The translations under genes were made by a program, and so were the position numbers. A stretch of DNA of 64,000 bases, taken from Psychrobacter sp. I-STPA6b. Its GTDB lineage: Bacteria > Pseudomonadota > Gammaproteobacteria > Pseudomonadales > Moraxellaceae. Positions 22,322 to 31,179 of the stretch are shown piece by piece; positions within the stretch are counted from its first letter, which is position 1, and every line of letters begins with the position of its first letter. The notes under the pieces are model-generated. The model had not been told where the DNA came from. It worked only from the letters and a program-made list of their open reading frames with translations, and searched no databases. The stretch spans positions 62,001 to 126,000 of the forward strand of contig NZ_VEWM01000057.1 of NCBI RefSeq assembly GCF_020662265.1, read 5' to 3'.

Positions 22322-24577
22322 TTACCACTTATAAGTGACTTTACCAACGATATTACGTGGCTCACCATAAAAGCAGTCATACGTACAAGTCACATATTCT
22401 TTATCTAGTAAATTCTTAACATTTAGTGACAATAGCCAGTTATCATTAACTTTATAGTTTGCCATCGCATCAACTAAAGTATAGCTAGGTAGATCAGCCT
22501 TTCCTCTTTGCCCCAACGTACTGCCTATATAACGCACACCAGCCCCAACTTTTAGCTGTGGCAGTCCAAAGTCCGCAAAGCGATAATCGCCCCATAAAGA
22601 GAACTTGTTATATGGTACATTATCGGTTCTTTTACCTTCTAGCTGAGGTGTGCTAGGGCTACTTTTAATGGTTCGGGCATCGGTATACGCATAAGCAGCG
22701 ATTAAGTTAAGATTATCATTAACTGCTGTTTTTGCTTCTAGCTCAATCCCTTGCGAACGTACCTCACCTAACTGTGCCCGAAATCTTTCTCCTGCTTTAT
22801 TATTGGGGTCTGCTACTAATACATTAGTTTGGTCAATACGATATACAGACCCTGTTAACAAGGTATCACTGCCTTGTGGTTGATAGCGAACGCCAGCTTC
22901 ATATTGAATGCCTCTAGTGGGTTTAAATAGGTCACCATTTCTATCTGTACCAAGCTGTACTTCAAAAGACTGGTTAATACCAGCATAAGGAGCAATGCCA
23001 TTATCCATCAGATATGCCACACCTACTCGACCTGTGGTAGCATTATAGTCACCTTCTTGTTTTTGACTGGGATTAAAGAAGGCTCTTTTCTCTAAGCTAG
23101 CTTTGTCATGACGAAGCCCTAACACCCCTACCCATTTATCATTCACTGTCGCCTGATTTTGTACAAAAACGCCAGTTTGTGCAGCTTCTTGTATATGAGA
23201 CCAAGCAAATGGGGTGAATTTATCACCAACCATATCTTTACTATGGTCAGGGTTAAAAAAGTCTATACTACTTGCTGTACCATTGTAACGCTCCGTTGAG
23301 TGATTTTGTTTGGCATAATCAATACCAAATAAAGAGACATTGTGGATATTTTTATTCATATCCCACTCATACACGGCTGATAAATTTGCTGTTAATTGCT
23401 TGGACTTATCATGCCTTTTTTGAGCAGATCGTGTATATGTTGTATTAGAGCCATTGACCAATTCATCATAAGATGCAGAAGGGAAATCTCTATCTGCTTT
23501 CATATAACTTAAATTATTCCTCACCTCAAGATTTGGATTGATTTGATGTCTAAGGTTATAACCTAAGGTATAGCGTTTATTATCATATTTATTAAAACCC
23601 TTAACCCCTTGGTTAAAATCACGGGCAATTTTTTTACCATTGGCAGCAGGACGTAGCGTACCATCAGCAGGTAAGCCATAAACATAAGCCGTCAAATCAT
23701 GCTGATAATCTGCTTGTAGAGTTAATTTTGTATCCTCACTGAGTTGCCAAGTCAATGAGGGAGCGATATAAGTTCTATCATCAGGTACAAAGTCAACAAA
23801 GGTATCACTGTCACGATAAACTCCAACCAGACGTACCGCTACATCATCGTTGACTTTATGGTTTAAATCAGTAGAGACTTGTTTTCGGTTAAAGCTACCC
23901 ACTTCAGCATTGACTTCATAAGCATTATCAAAAAAAGGCTTTTTACTAACAGCATTAATCACTCCACCAGGGGGTAATGTACCACTCAGTACAGAATCTG
24001 CACCTTTTACGGCTTCAATACGCTCTAACCCATAAATTTCTTGCTGTCCATCAAATCCATTAGCCTGATATTTTTGTCCATCTTTATAAGTACCAATAGT
24101 CATAAACCCTCTTGATATATAATACGAACTAGTTCTATCTGCCGTTGCTCTTTCGTTAATTCCTGCAGAATATCCTAATGCATCAATAAGATTATTAGCA
24201 CCAATCGTCTCTATCTCCTGCTGACCAACCACAGAAACCGACTGGGTAGATTTTAGAATGGATTCATCTGTGCCTGTGGTAGAGCTGACACGACTAGCAG
24301 CCAGTCCTTTTACTGGACCGTCGGCATATTCTGACTGAGCAACGATAACAACGGCAGGTAGTGTGACCGTAGGCAGATCATCACTATCAGTGGTAATAGT
24401 AGTCGTATTGAGTTGTGAGGAAGGTACTTGAGCATAAGCCATGCTGGTGGTAGCTAAAGCCATCAATGCTGAGGCTTGCATGACATGCTTGACAAGTTTA
24501 TTGAGTAAAGTTAGCTGTGCTGTGCTGTGCTGTGCTGTGCTGTGCTGTGCTGTGCTGTGCTGTGCTGTGCTGTGCAT
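22322..24577 (-). CDS. TonB-dependent siderophore receptor with repeat-encoded N-terminus
   Basis: 751 residues. After ATG 24577 comes (HSTAQ)4, encoded by 12 pentanucleotide units, then a signal-peptide-like stretch (MQASALMALATTSMAYAQ), the plug domain (STQSVSVVGQQEIETIG; YGLERIEAVKGADSVLSG; PPGGVINAVSKKP) and a 22-strand barrel ending GEPRNIVGKVTYKW with the terminal aromatic of outer-membrane proteins. The FhuE/FpvA-like siderophore receptor group fits. As written the frame is open; any gain or loss of repeat units not a multiple of three closes it. A Fur box lies 68 bp upstream of the start. Confidence 0.9.
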   Translation of the reverse strand: MHSTAQHSTAQHSTAQHSTAQLTLLNKLVKHVMQASALMALATTSMAYAQVPSSQLNTTTITTDSDDLPTVTLPAVVIVAQSEYADGPVKGLAASRVSSTTGTDESILKSTQSVSVVGQQEIETIGANNLIDALGYSAGINERATADRTSSYYISRGFMTIGTYKDGQKYQANGFDGQQEIYGLERIEAVKGADSVLSGTLPPGGVINAVSKKPFFDNAYEVNAEVGSFNRKQVSTDLNHKVNDDVAVRLVGVYRDSDTFVDFVPDDRTYIAPSLTWQLSEDTKLTLQADYQHDLTAYVYGLPADGTLRPAANGKKIARDFNQGVKGFNKYDNKRYTLGYNLRHQINPNLEVRNNLSYMKADRDFPSASYDELVNGSNTTYTRSAQKRHDKSKQLTANLSAVYEWDMNKNIHNVSLFGIDYAKQNHSTERYNGTASSIDFFNPDHSKDMVGDKFTPFAWSHIQEAAQTGVFVQNQATVNDKWVGVLGLRHDKASLEKRAFFNPSQKQEGDYNATTGRVGVAYLMDNGIAPYAGINQSFEVQLGTDRNGDLFKPTRGIQYEAGVRYQPQGSDTLLTGSVYRIDQTNVLVADPNNKAGERFRAQLGEVRSQGIELEAKTAVNDNLNLIAAYAYTDARTIKSSPSTPQLEGKRTDNVPYNKFSLWGDYRFADFGLPQLKVGAGVRYIGSTLGQRGKADLPSYTLVDAMANYKVNDNWLLSLNVKNLLDKEYVTCTYDCFYGEPRNIVGKVTYKW
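24516..24575 (-). repeat. Pentanucleotide tandem repeat (12 units) at the receptor start codon
   Basis: Twelve perfect tgtgc units on the plus strand, cacag units in the gene sense, starting directly after the ATG and lying in the coding sequence. The unit length (5) is not a multiple of 3, so each slippage event changes the frame. Confidence 0.95.
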
Positions 24578-24644
24578 AAGAATAGTCCTTGTTTAACTAA
24601 ATATTAAGTGACTTTTTGTAACATAGCGTAATAAAAAAGAATTT

Positions 24645-24663
24645 GATTATGATAATTATTCGT
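24645..24663 (-). promoter_or_regulatory. Probable Fur box upstream of the TonB-dependent receptor
   Basis: gattatgataattattcgt matches the 19 bp Fur consensus gataatgataatcattatc at 14 of 19 positions by eye. Iron-dependent repression of the receptor is inferred. Confidence 0.7.
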
Positions 24664-24766
24664 ATTTGTTAAGTCAAGTAAATAAAGTTGTATGCTATTG
24701 AATTTGTTACATTAAATTACATTTAAATAAAATTTAAAACAAATTTAATTCAACTATAAATTACTT

Positions 24767-26440
24767 TTAACCTAACTGAGCAATGGCATCACGACTTGCT
24801 GCCAGTCTCTCATCTCCCGTTAGCTCTATCAGCTTGCCGTCTTTCATTTGTAGCAATCTATCTGCCTGCTCAAAGTAATGATCATCATGACTGATGACTA
24901 TCAAAGTTTTACCCATCGCTTTTAAGCGCGGGATAATCTGATGATAAAAGATACGCCGAAACTGTGGGTCTTGGTCAGCCGCCCATTCATCTAATAACAA
25001 CAACTCCCGCTGCTCGACCACTGCTAGCAGTAGAGCCAAGCGTTTGCGTTGCCCTTGTGACAGCTCTTTGTTTAGCACTTTGTGATTATCATCAAGCTGG
25101 ATTTTATCCTGCATTTGTAGTATCTCTAGCCACTCTTGGGTTAATGCCTGCTCGTCTTCGCTGAGCGTATCTGCTTTACCCACCAAAGATTTAAACAGGT
25201 GCAAGTCGGTATACACGGCTGAGAAGTGTTGCCGATAGTGGGCATATTGGGTGGGGTCATTAGCATCTATTAACTGTCCATCTAGTGTTATTTCACCTGA
25301 TGCCGGACGATAAAGACCCGTTAACAACTTAGCAAAGGTAGATTTACCACTGCCATTGCCTCCGATTAAAAACACCACCTCCCCTCTTTGTAGGCGGAAG
25401 TCTATCGGTCCAATAGCAAAGCTGATGTTGCCTGCCTCATCTTGATAGTGATAACAGATGTTGTTAAATGCAAGCGTTTGCCAAGGCTGGAAGGTGGGGA
25501 GTACAGCAAAGTCTGGCTGTGGCTCATTAAGCCCAAGCTGTTTAATTTTATTAAAGCTAACATGCGCTTCTAGAAAGGTTGGAATACTGCTAAAGCTTTG
25601 TACCAAAGGTGATTTTAAAAACAGTATGGTGACGGCAAAGGTGGTGGCGGTGGTATTGGTTGCCCAACCCATGACATTGGCTAAAAAAAACACCACCCCA
25701 ATACTAGCCAGTAACATGGTATCAACCCAGTTTAAGGCAGTAAAATGCAGGGTATCGCCAATAACGATGTGCTTGCGGATATAAAACGCATTGGTTTTAA
25801 ACTCTTGGTTATATAACAGCTTGGCTCGCTGACGGTTGAGTGACAGCTCTTTGCGACCCTGAATAATCGACTCAAAGTCTTGATATAGGTTGTCCTCTAG
25901 GTTTCTCACCTTGCGGTAGTGTTGATACACTCGTTTGACCAGTTGTCTGCCAACAATGATCATCGTTGCTATCATCACGACCACCACCAAAAACAAATCC
26001 CATGCCAAATAGCAAAGGTATGCTGATGCACCCAAAGCTAAAATAGCGCCTTGTATCGACCCCGGCAGATTCATAAAGGCACGTTGGATACTGTCAATGT
26101 CTTTTGACAAACTGGCTAATAAGCGAGAACTGCCAATACGCTCAATCACTGCAATGTCGGTATCCATGATGCGTTTTATCAAGGTATTGCGAAACTCATA
26201 GACAAATTTATGTCCGATATAACTTAAGCTATACTGGGCAATAAAGCGTAATACAAATAAAGCCAGTAATAGCCCGATCAACTGCATTAATACTTGCCAT
26301 GGATTGTCACTAATCTGGGTTAAGGTGTCATTAATATAAGCAATCACCCCTACCCCAGCAAAGGCGCTGGCAATACTAATCAGGGTGAGCCAAATGAGTA
26401 CAGAACGATATTGTTTAAAGATAAGTCGCCATAATTGCAT
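24767..26440 (-). CDS. PvdE/YojI-type ABC transporter (fused membrane and ATPase domains)
   Basis: 557 residues from ATG 26440, preceded by CAGGAT; an upstream in-frame ATG at 26479 lacks such a site. Six hydrophobic segments lie in the first ~300 residues. The ATPase follows: IGGNGSGKSTFAKLLTG (Walker A), ELSQGQRKRLALLLAVVEQ (signature) and LLLLDEWAADQDPQFRR (Walker B). The DEWAADQDP form is typical of the cyclic-peptide/siderophore exporter group. It may export a siderophore, although no biosynthesis gene is nearby. Divergent from the FhuC-like gene across a shared Fur box. Confidence 0.85.
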   Translation of the reverse strand: MQLWRLIFKQYRSVLIWLTLISIASAFAGVGVIAYINDTLTQISDNPWQVLMQLIGLLLALFVLRFIAQYSLSYIGHKFVYEFRNTLIKRIMDTDIAVIERIGSSRLLASLSKDIDSIQRAFMNLPGSIQGAILALGASAYLCYLAWDLFLVVVVMIATMIIVGRQLVKRVYQHYRKVRNLEDNLYQDFESIIQGRKELSLNRQRAKLLYNQEFKTNAFYIRKHIVIGDTLHFTALNWVDTMLLASIGVVFFLANVMGWATNTTATTFAVTILFLKSPLVQSFSSIPTFLEAHVSFNKIKQLGLNEPQPDFAVLPTFQPWQTLAFNNICYHYQDEAGNISFAIGPIDFRLQRGEVVFLIGGNGSGKSTFAKLLTGLYRPASGEITLDGQLIDANDPTQYAHYRQHFSAVYTDLHLFKSLVGKADTLSEDEQALTQEWLEILQMQDKIQLDDNHKVLNKELSQGQRKRLALLLAVVEQRELLLLDEWAADQDPQFRRIFYHQIIPRLKAMGKTLIVISHDDHYFEQADRLLQMKDGKLIELTGDERLAASRDAIAQLG

Positions 26441-26501
26441 TGGTAAAATCCTGTAGATTGAAGTAGAAGAAAGAACCAAAATGCGATAATATCACAAAAA
26501 A

Positions 26502-26520
26502 ATTAATGATAATCATTACC
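26502..26520. promoter_or_regulatory. Fur box in the divergent exporter/ATPase promoter region
   Basis: The stretch contains taatgataatcatta (26504-26518), an exact match to the core of the Fur consensus. It lies 62 bp from the exporter start and 73 bp from the ATPase start, so one operator could control both. Confidence 0.85.
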
Positions 26521-26592
26521 ATAACTTGTATTTCATTGTTTATATTATGATTATTTATTCAATACTTTTATTAGACACTGCAAGGAATACCC

Positions 26593-27357
26593 ATGCTAAC
26601 AATTGATTCAGCAAACTTAACGATTGATGATAAAGCGTTGCTTACTGATATTTCTTTATCCTTTGATAAGGGGAGGCTTTATGGTCTTATCGGACACAAT
26701 GGCTCAGGTAAGTCAACTTTGATTAAAACGCTGGCAGGTGAGTTACAACTGACATCAGGCAGTGTCAATTATGAAGGTGAGGCCATTGCCAAAATACCCA
26801 CCAAGCAACTAGCGAGACAAATTGCTTATCTGCCACAAAAGCTGCCTGATGCACATGCGTTTACGGTAGAAGAGCTGGTAATGTTAGGGCGGTATCCTTG
26901 GCAAAAATGGCTACAAAAACCCAGTAGTGAGGATTATGCGATTGTCAAACAGGCGATGCAGCAGACTCGCATCATTGATAAGGCAAAGCAGAATGTGTCA
27001 ACGCTGTCGGGTGGTGAGCGCGCTCGGGTGTGGCTGTCGATGTGTTTGGCACAGCAGACAGATTATTTGTTACTAGATGAGCCGTTAGCATCTTTGGATA
27101 TTGTGTATCAGGTGGAAATATTGCAGTTAATTCGTAAGCTGGCTCATGAACAAAATCTTGGGGTGATTATTATCATCCATGATATCAATCTGGCAGCACA
27201 GTTTTGTGATGATATCATTGCGCTAAAAGGTGGCAAGATATGCCATGAAGGCAGTGTTAATGAGACACTAGACCCTGATGTGTTGATGGAGATATTTGGG
27301 ATTAATCTGCATGTGCTTAATCATCCTGTAGATGGACATAAGATTGCGGTGGTTTGA
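26593..27357 (+). CDS. fhuC: Iron-siderophore ABC transporter ATPase (FhuC-like)
   Basis: 254 residues: GLIGHNGSGKSTLIKTLAGE (Walker A), LSGGERARVWLSMCLAQQ (signature), YLLLDEPLASLDI (Walker B) and IIIHDINLAAQFCDDIIALK (H-loop). It fits the FecE/FhuC subfamily and supplies the ATPase for the minus-strand double permease. It stands alone in its orientation behind a Fur box. Confidence 0.9.
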   Translation: MLTIDSANLTIDDKALLTDISLSFDKGRLYGLIGHNGSGKSTLIKTLAGELQLTSGSVNYEGEAIAKIPTKQLARQIAYLPQKLPDAHAFTVEELVMLGRYPWQKWLQKPSSEDYAIVKQAMQQTRIIDKAKQNVSTLSGGERARVWLSMCLAQQTDYLLLDEPLASLDIVYQVEILQLIRKLAHEQNLGVIIIIHDINLAAQFCDDIIALKGGKICHEGSVNETLDPDVLMEIFGINLHVLNHPVDGHKIAVV

Positions 27358-27436
27358 GGTGGGTTGTTAAGGTGAAGGTGAGAAATTATGGGTAAATTAA
27401 AAGTCTTTTCTATCGTTCACCTTTCCTATCTACCCC

Positions 27437-27612
27437 CTAAAGACATAACACCTGCGTCGGCTTCCAAATTTCAGCATCACCATGCGTGGTAAAAATTACT
27501 GTTGCTGATAATTCACAGATAACCTTAACAATTTCTTGTTCTGTGGTTTTATCGAGTGCCGATGTTGCTTCATCTAAAATCAAAATAGGGGCATTTTTAA
27601 TTTGACCCTACC
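27437..27612 (-). pseudogene. C-terminal relic of an ABC ATPase
   Basis: The minus strand reads KNAPILILDEATSALDKTTE and VIFTTHGDAEIWKPTQVLCL, then a stop at 27437. This is the Walker B and H-loop part of an ABC protein, with Walker A and signature missing. It ends where a toxin-tail relic begins. Confidence 0.8.
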
Positions 27613-27750
27613 CCAGCATTCGCATTTGTGTATATACCTAATCATTTTGGAACGGGTGATGGGAAAGTAGATATGCTAGATTTAAACAGCCGTATAAAGT
27701 ATGGATGCAAATTAATGGGTTACAGTTATACAAATGGAACGTGTCAATAG
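27613..27750 (+). pseudogene. Toxin-tip tail remnant
   Basis: An open frame without start reads AFAFVYIPNHFGTGDGKVDM then LDLNSRIKYGCKLMGYSYTN and GTCQ, stop TAG 27748-27750. It ends on the start codon of a membrane protein, like the toxin ends in region 1. Family unknown. Confidence 0.45.
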
Positions 27751-28187
27751 TGGTCAATCAACAAAGAAGCAAAATAGGTGAATCTAATATAAATAATATT
27801 AGGTTTTATACTTATTATCTATCTTGTTTAGCTGTTTCAGCATTTGTTCTAGTAGGTATTGGTAGTTATATATTAACTTTCTTTGAGTTTATTGATGTTG
27901 CCCACTTAATATTACCTTGTGTTGGTCTGATTTATTATATTAATCTTATTTTTATTGGATCGCTATATCCTGGGAAAAGTGTCAAAAAACATACTAAAGA
28001 ATTTTTCATTCTAATTTTAATTTTAATTTTTTTACATAAATCTATTTTGTCACTTATGGGAGGTATTGGGGGATTTGTTGTTAATGGTATGTATTACTCC
28101 ATCGCTATTTCATGCCTATTTAGGAGTAAAAGTAGCGATATTACTAATAATGTTTGCTTAACTTTTATACTTAAAAATTTACTTTAA
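27750..28187 (+). CDS. Membrane protein, candidate immunity protein
   Basis: 145 residues from GTG 27750, which overlaps the stop of the preceding tail (TAGTG); a longer in-frame start at 27705 would lie inside that tail. About four hydrophobic segments (YLSCLAVSAFVLVGIGSYIL; LILPCVGLIYYINLIFIGSL; FFILILILIFLHKSILSLMG; GFVVNGMYYSIAISCLF). No family recognised; the role is inferred from overlap and context. Confidence 0.5.
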   Translation: MVNQQRSKIGESNINNIRFYTYYLSCLAVSAFVLVGIGSYILTFFEFIDVAHLILPCVGLIYYINLIFIGSLYPGKSVKKHTKEFFILILILIFLHKSILSLMGGIGGFVVNGMYYSIAISCLFRSKSSDITNNVCLTFILKNLL

Positions 28188-28197
28188 AGGTGTATTC

Positions 28198-28611
28198 ATG
28201 AACTATTTAAAAATATTAATTCTTGCCTCTACTTTTTGCTGTATCAGTAGTTATGCAAACTGCCAACGACCCATTATAGAAGAGTCGGTAGTGAAGTCGT
28301 TACCAGAAAAAGTCAGTACCAGCGAGTTAACCAAAAAGTTTGGTGAAGGGTGTCTATCAGGCATGACAGCAATGACTTATCAATATCAAAATCAAAACGG
28401 TGAGCCTATTTGGTTTTGGTTAGAGAACAAACCAGTAAAAGCGTTTGATGCATTACAGCTATCAACCTATAGCAAAACCCCATTCGATATCCAAGTTTCT
28501 TTTGCAACTAAGACTTTGAACAATGGTGATCATATAGTTGTCTATCCAGAAAAATTTACCGATAAAAAAATGGAAGATATGATAGAGCAAACTTACTTTT
28601 CTACACCTTAG
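28198..28611 (+). CDS. Secreted hypothetical protein
   Basis: 137 residues with a signal peptide (MNYLKILILASTFCCISSYA), then a ~115-residue domain with two further Cys (C23 and about C53). Short strands (GEPIWFWLENKPVKAFDALQ; HIVVYPEKFTDKKMEDMIEQ) suggest a periplasmic beta protein. Starts 10 bp after the membrane protein, so probably co-transcribed. No family recognised. Confidence 0.6.
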   Translation: MNYLKILILASTFCCISSYANCQRPIIEESVVKSLPEKVSTSELTKKFGEGCLSGMTAMTYQYQNQNGEPIWFWLENKPVKAFDALQLSTYSKTPFDIQVSFATKTLNNGDHIVVYPEKFTDKKMEDMIEQTYFSTP

Positions 28612-28659
28612 TACCTTAATTGAGCTACAAGGCACTAAATTTGAATACCTAGAAGGTGG

Positions 28660-29367
28660 CTAACATCAAAGCAGGCGTTGGCAGATTGGGTTGTTGGGTA
28701 CATAATGCAAGCTGTGCCGAACTAACAGTAGGTTCTCCAGACCATAAAGTAGCTAGGTGGGAAAAATATCAGCAAAATCCAAATAATTCAGGGTGGGACT
28801 ATGAGAGATAGTCTTCACAATATGAACGTAATATACAACAGGTAAAACTTTCAAATGCAAAAAGAGATAAATATTTTCATACGTTGGGTTGGGGTCAAAC
28901 AGAAGTAACTGTTAAAGTAAAAATAGATGGTAAAGTATACAATAGAAGACTGGATATAGCTGATATCAATACTCAAAGAGCTGTTGAGTATAAATCTGGC
29001 TCTTATGTTACTAGGGTCTGTTGAACATTCATCTTCATAGGAAAAATTGAGAAGAATTTGACTTAGTCAAGGCAATGAATGCAGGTAATATCGAGATATT
29101 AACAAGTTCATTAACGCAGAATAAGACAAATTTAGCCAATTTTTACATGAAAGTAAAAAATAGCTGTATGCCTTGTAGGTATTAGCCTAACGGGGTGAAT
29201 TTTCAACAGACCCTAGGTCAGATGGCATAAAAGATATTAATTGGGAATTTGAAAGAGATGCTGCTTTAGTAAAAGAAGGTTGGCAGATTGAGTGGGTGTT
29301 TGAAGGAACAATCTCAGAGCCTTTAAAGGATGAGTTAAAAAAAGCTGATATATCTTTAAATTGTTAA
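28660..29367 (+). pseudogene. HINT end plus restriction-endonuclease-fold toxin tip, split by stop and MITE
   Basis: The frame starts GRLGCWVHNASCAELTVGS, the end of a pretoxin HINT domain, meets TAG at 28809, continues to RRLDIADINTQRAVEYKSGS and is cut by a MITE at 29015-29212. After removal of the MITE and one CTAG copy the frame continues as WEFERDAALVKEGWQIEWVF and ends ADISLNC. LDIAD plus EYK is the PD-(D/E)xK catalytic pattern of Tox-REase nucleases, and the later ERDAALV...WVF is typical of that group. Doubly inactivated. Confidence 0.75.
29015..29212 (+). mobile_element. 198 bp MITE with CTAG target duplication
   Basis: Ends ggtctgttgaacattc and ttttcaacagacc form inverted repeats, and ctag flanks both sides (29011-29014, 29213-29216). 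Precise removal restores the toxin frame. No coding capacity. Related copies at 62082-62304, 34751-34931 (degraded) and 31868-32032 (degraded). A parent IS of the IS5 kind is plausible but none is in the window. Confidence 0.85.
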
Positions 29368-29383
29368 ACAAAGGACAACAGTA

Positions 29384-29836
29384 ATGAGGAATAATAATGA
29401 AAGTGTTAAAGATAGCCTCATAGGCTTTAATGCATGGTTAGAAGACATGCCAAATGCGATGCAGCGTTTTAGAAACAGTCTACCTATAGAGGTCGAGAAA
29501 GATTTGGATTTTAGTTTACAGTCATTAAATACTTTAGAAAAACACCTGATAGCAACTTATGAAAATATACAACAGCTAAGAGCTTTGCCCAATGCGTCAC
29601 GTATAGCGGACGGTTATGCGATTTATATCGGCGAAACCTTTAGAAATGTTTTAAAGGATTATCAACCAAATTTATGGAAATTAATGTTGGAAGAAGATAA
29701 TGTTTTTTATAACTTACCAGTAATTGAAATTAATGGTTATACAGGATGCCCTTTATCTTTAACTACAGCTTGCATAGATAGACAAAAAGGGGACTATTGG
29801 TCGAATATTTTATTGTACGTTAAGAAAAATATATAA
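29384..29836 (+). CDS. Candidate immunity protein for the REase-type toxin
   Basis: 150 residues, mostly helical in the first part (FNAWLEDMPNAMQRFRNSLP; FSLQSLNTLEKHLIATYENI), then DGYAIYIGETFRNVLKDYQP and GYTGCPLSLTTACIDRQKGD. Lies 17 bp after the toxin relic with an AAAGGACAA ribosome site. No named family; position suggests immunity to the Tox-REase relic. Confidence 0.6.
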   Translation: MRNNNESVKDSLIGFNAWLEDMPNAMQRFRNSLPIEVEKDLDFSLQSLNTLEKHLIATYENIQQLRALPNASRIADGYAIYIGETFRNVLKDYQPNLWKLMLEEDNVFYNLPVIEINGYTGCPLSLTTACIDRQKGDYWSNILLYVKKNI

Positions 29837-29839
29837 CTT

Positions 29840-30089
29840 TGCTAAGCAAAAAACCATCAATGCTAATAAAATAAAAGCGGTCGGTAAAAGTATTGAATTT
29901 GCTGGAGAGCAACTCAAGGACATACCCAGTGGCACTAAAAGAACGGTACAAATAGACTGGGATCATAACATCTCTCTCACTAAAATAAATGATACTAATT
30001 TTAGAAATGAGGTAATTAGGCTAAAAAATAAACACAGTATTAACTCAGTCGTCATTAGATTTTCTAATGGTCAAATAAGGACATATTGA
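29840..30089 (+). pseudogene. Toxin-tip tail remnant
   Basis: An open frame without start (NANKIKAVGKSIEFAGEQLK; VQIDWDHNISLTKINDTNFR; INSVVIRFSNGQIRTY) ends at TGA 30087-30089, one base before the next gene. The length and the endonuclease-like basic C-terminus resemble contact-dependent toxin tails; family unknown. Confidence 0.45.
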
Positions 30090-30090
30090 T

Positions 30091-30720
30091 ATGCAGCTAC
30101 AGAAATATATTTTTGCCACATGGGAGTGTAAAAAGCAATTTACCACCCCACTCTCTAAACGAGATGATCGCTTTATTGAAGAGTTGGTATCTATTCTTAA
30201 GTTATTAAAAGAGACTGATTTTTTTCATCCAACAGAGGTGCAGCTTTGGTTGAATAAAACTCATAAAATTGATGAAAATAGTGATGAATATTTAACACCA
30301 GACTATTGGCAGCCAGTCTTATCTGGCTTATTGAATGAGATCGCCGTATTAGAAGTCATAGGTAAAACTAAAATCATCAATAATGTTGGAGAAAGTGTTT
30401 ATACAGAGAATAGTATTAAAATTGAATTTATGGGATATCCATTTGAACCAGAAGCAAATGATATCGATATTTTAATTATAGTCAATGATGATGTTTTTCT
30501 ACCTTATTTTGTTGTAGAAACCGTTAAAAAGAACCCTTATTATGAAGTGAATAGTGAAAATCTTGCAAATGTGCTTACCAAGATTCAAAAGCTTGGTTAT
30601 GAAGTTAGTGATTATAAAGACGGCAATGCAGTGGCAGTTATCGATGGATTCTATGTCAAAGAGAGGCGTTGCTCTGATGGAGAAATCGTTGAATATGATG
30701 TCAGAGGGTATGTTGCTTAA
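30091..30720 (+). CDS. Candidate immunity protein
   Basis: 209 residues, soluble and acidic: YIFATWECKKQFTTPLSKRD, YWQPVLSGLLNEIAVLEVIG, PFEPEANDIDILIIVNDDVF and AVIDGFYVKERRCSDGEIVE. No family recognised. It begins 1 bp after the stop of a toxin-tail relic, the usual immunity position. Confidence 0.55.
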   Translation: MQLQKYIFATWECKKQFTTPLSKRDDRFIEELVSILKLLKETDFFHPTEVQLWLNKTHKIDENSDEYLTPDYWQPVLSGLLNEIAVLEVIGKTKIINNVGESVYTENSIKIEFMGYPFEPEANDIDILIIVNDDVFLPYFVVETVKKNPYYEVNSENLANVLTKIQKLGYEVSDYKDGNAVAVIDGFYVKERRCSDGEIVEYDVRGYVA

Positions 30721-30745
30721 AATAGCTTCTATTATTTAAGAGTTT

Positions 30746-30797
30746 TACCAGCACGTAGGTTGGGTGTCGCAAGCTCCACCCAACCTACGTGCTGGTA
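30746..30797. repeat. Perfect 21 bp inverted repeat (REP-like hairpin)
   Basis: taccagcacgtaggttgggt (then g) at 30746-30766 is exactly complementary to 30777-30797, with a 10-base loop. It contains the taggttgggt core seen in widely dispersed palindromic repeats of gamma-proteobacteria. It may terminate transcription from either side. Confidence 0.85.
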
Positions 30798-30834
30798 TAT
30801 TCAAAGTGGGTTATTACCTGCCCTATACTTGCTG

Positions 30835-31179
30835 TTAAAAAGTACAGTAATTCCCATATTGATCAGTCTTATTAGCCATCTCCTTTGCTTTACTTGAATA
30901 GTTCCAAAGCAACTCTAATTTTTCAGGATAAATAAACTCTTTATTTTGAATTAAAATTTCATTATTTTCGTTAATCAAAAACTTAACCTTTGATTGATAT
31001 AGTGATTTTATATAGCAGAATGTCTTTTTTTTATCTAAATCACTCAATATATACTTATTTTTACTTAAAGAGTAATTTACATCTTTCAATTTAACAAATC
31101 GGTAGTGACTCCAATATATACCAACAGAACATATTATTACTAATAAAAGCATGATTTTTGGTAATTTACCCTTTTCCAT
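30835..31179 (-). CDS. Membrane-anchored immunity protein (intact homologue of 15047-15440)
   Basis: 114 residues with an N-terminal hydrophobic segment (KIMLLLVIICSVGIYWSHY) and a soluble part (SDLDKKKTFCYIKSLYQSKV; KAKEMANKTDQYGNYCTF). The soluble part aligns with 15153-15440: D-K-xxC-I, F-I-EN, LM/LL, then A-xx-ANK and YC near the end. The start lies inside the last codons of a reverse-strand toxin relic, as at 15047. No published family recognised. Confidence 0.65.
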   Translation of the reverse strand: MEKGKLPKIMLLLVIICSVGIYWSHYRFVKLKDVNYSLSKNKYILSDLDKKKTFCYIKSLYQSKVKFLINENNEILIQNKEFIYPEKLELLWNYSSKAKEMANKTDQYGNYCTF

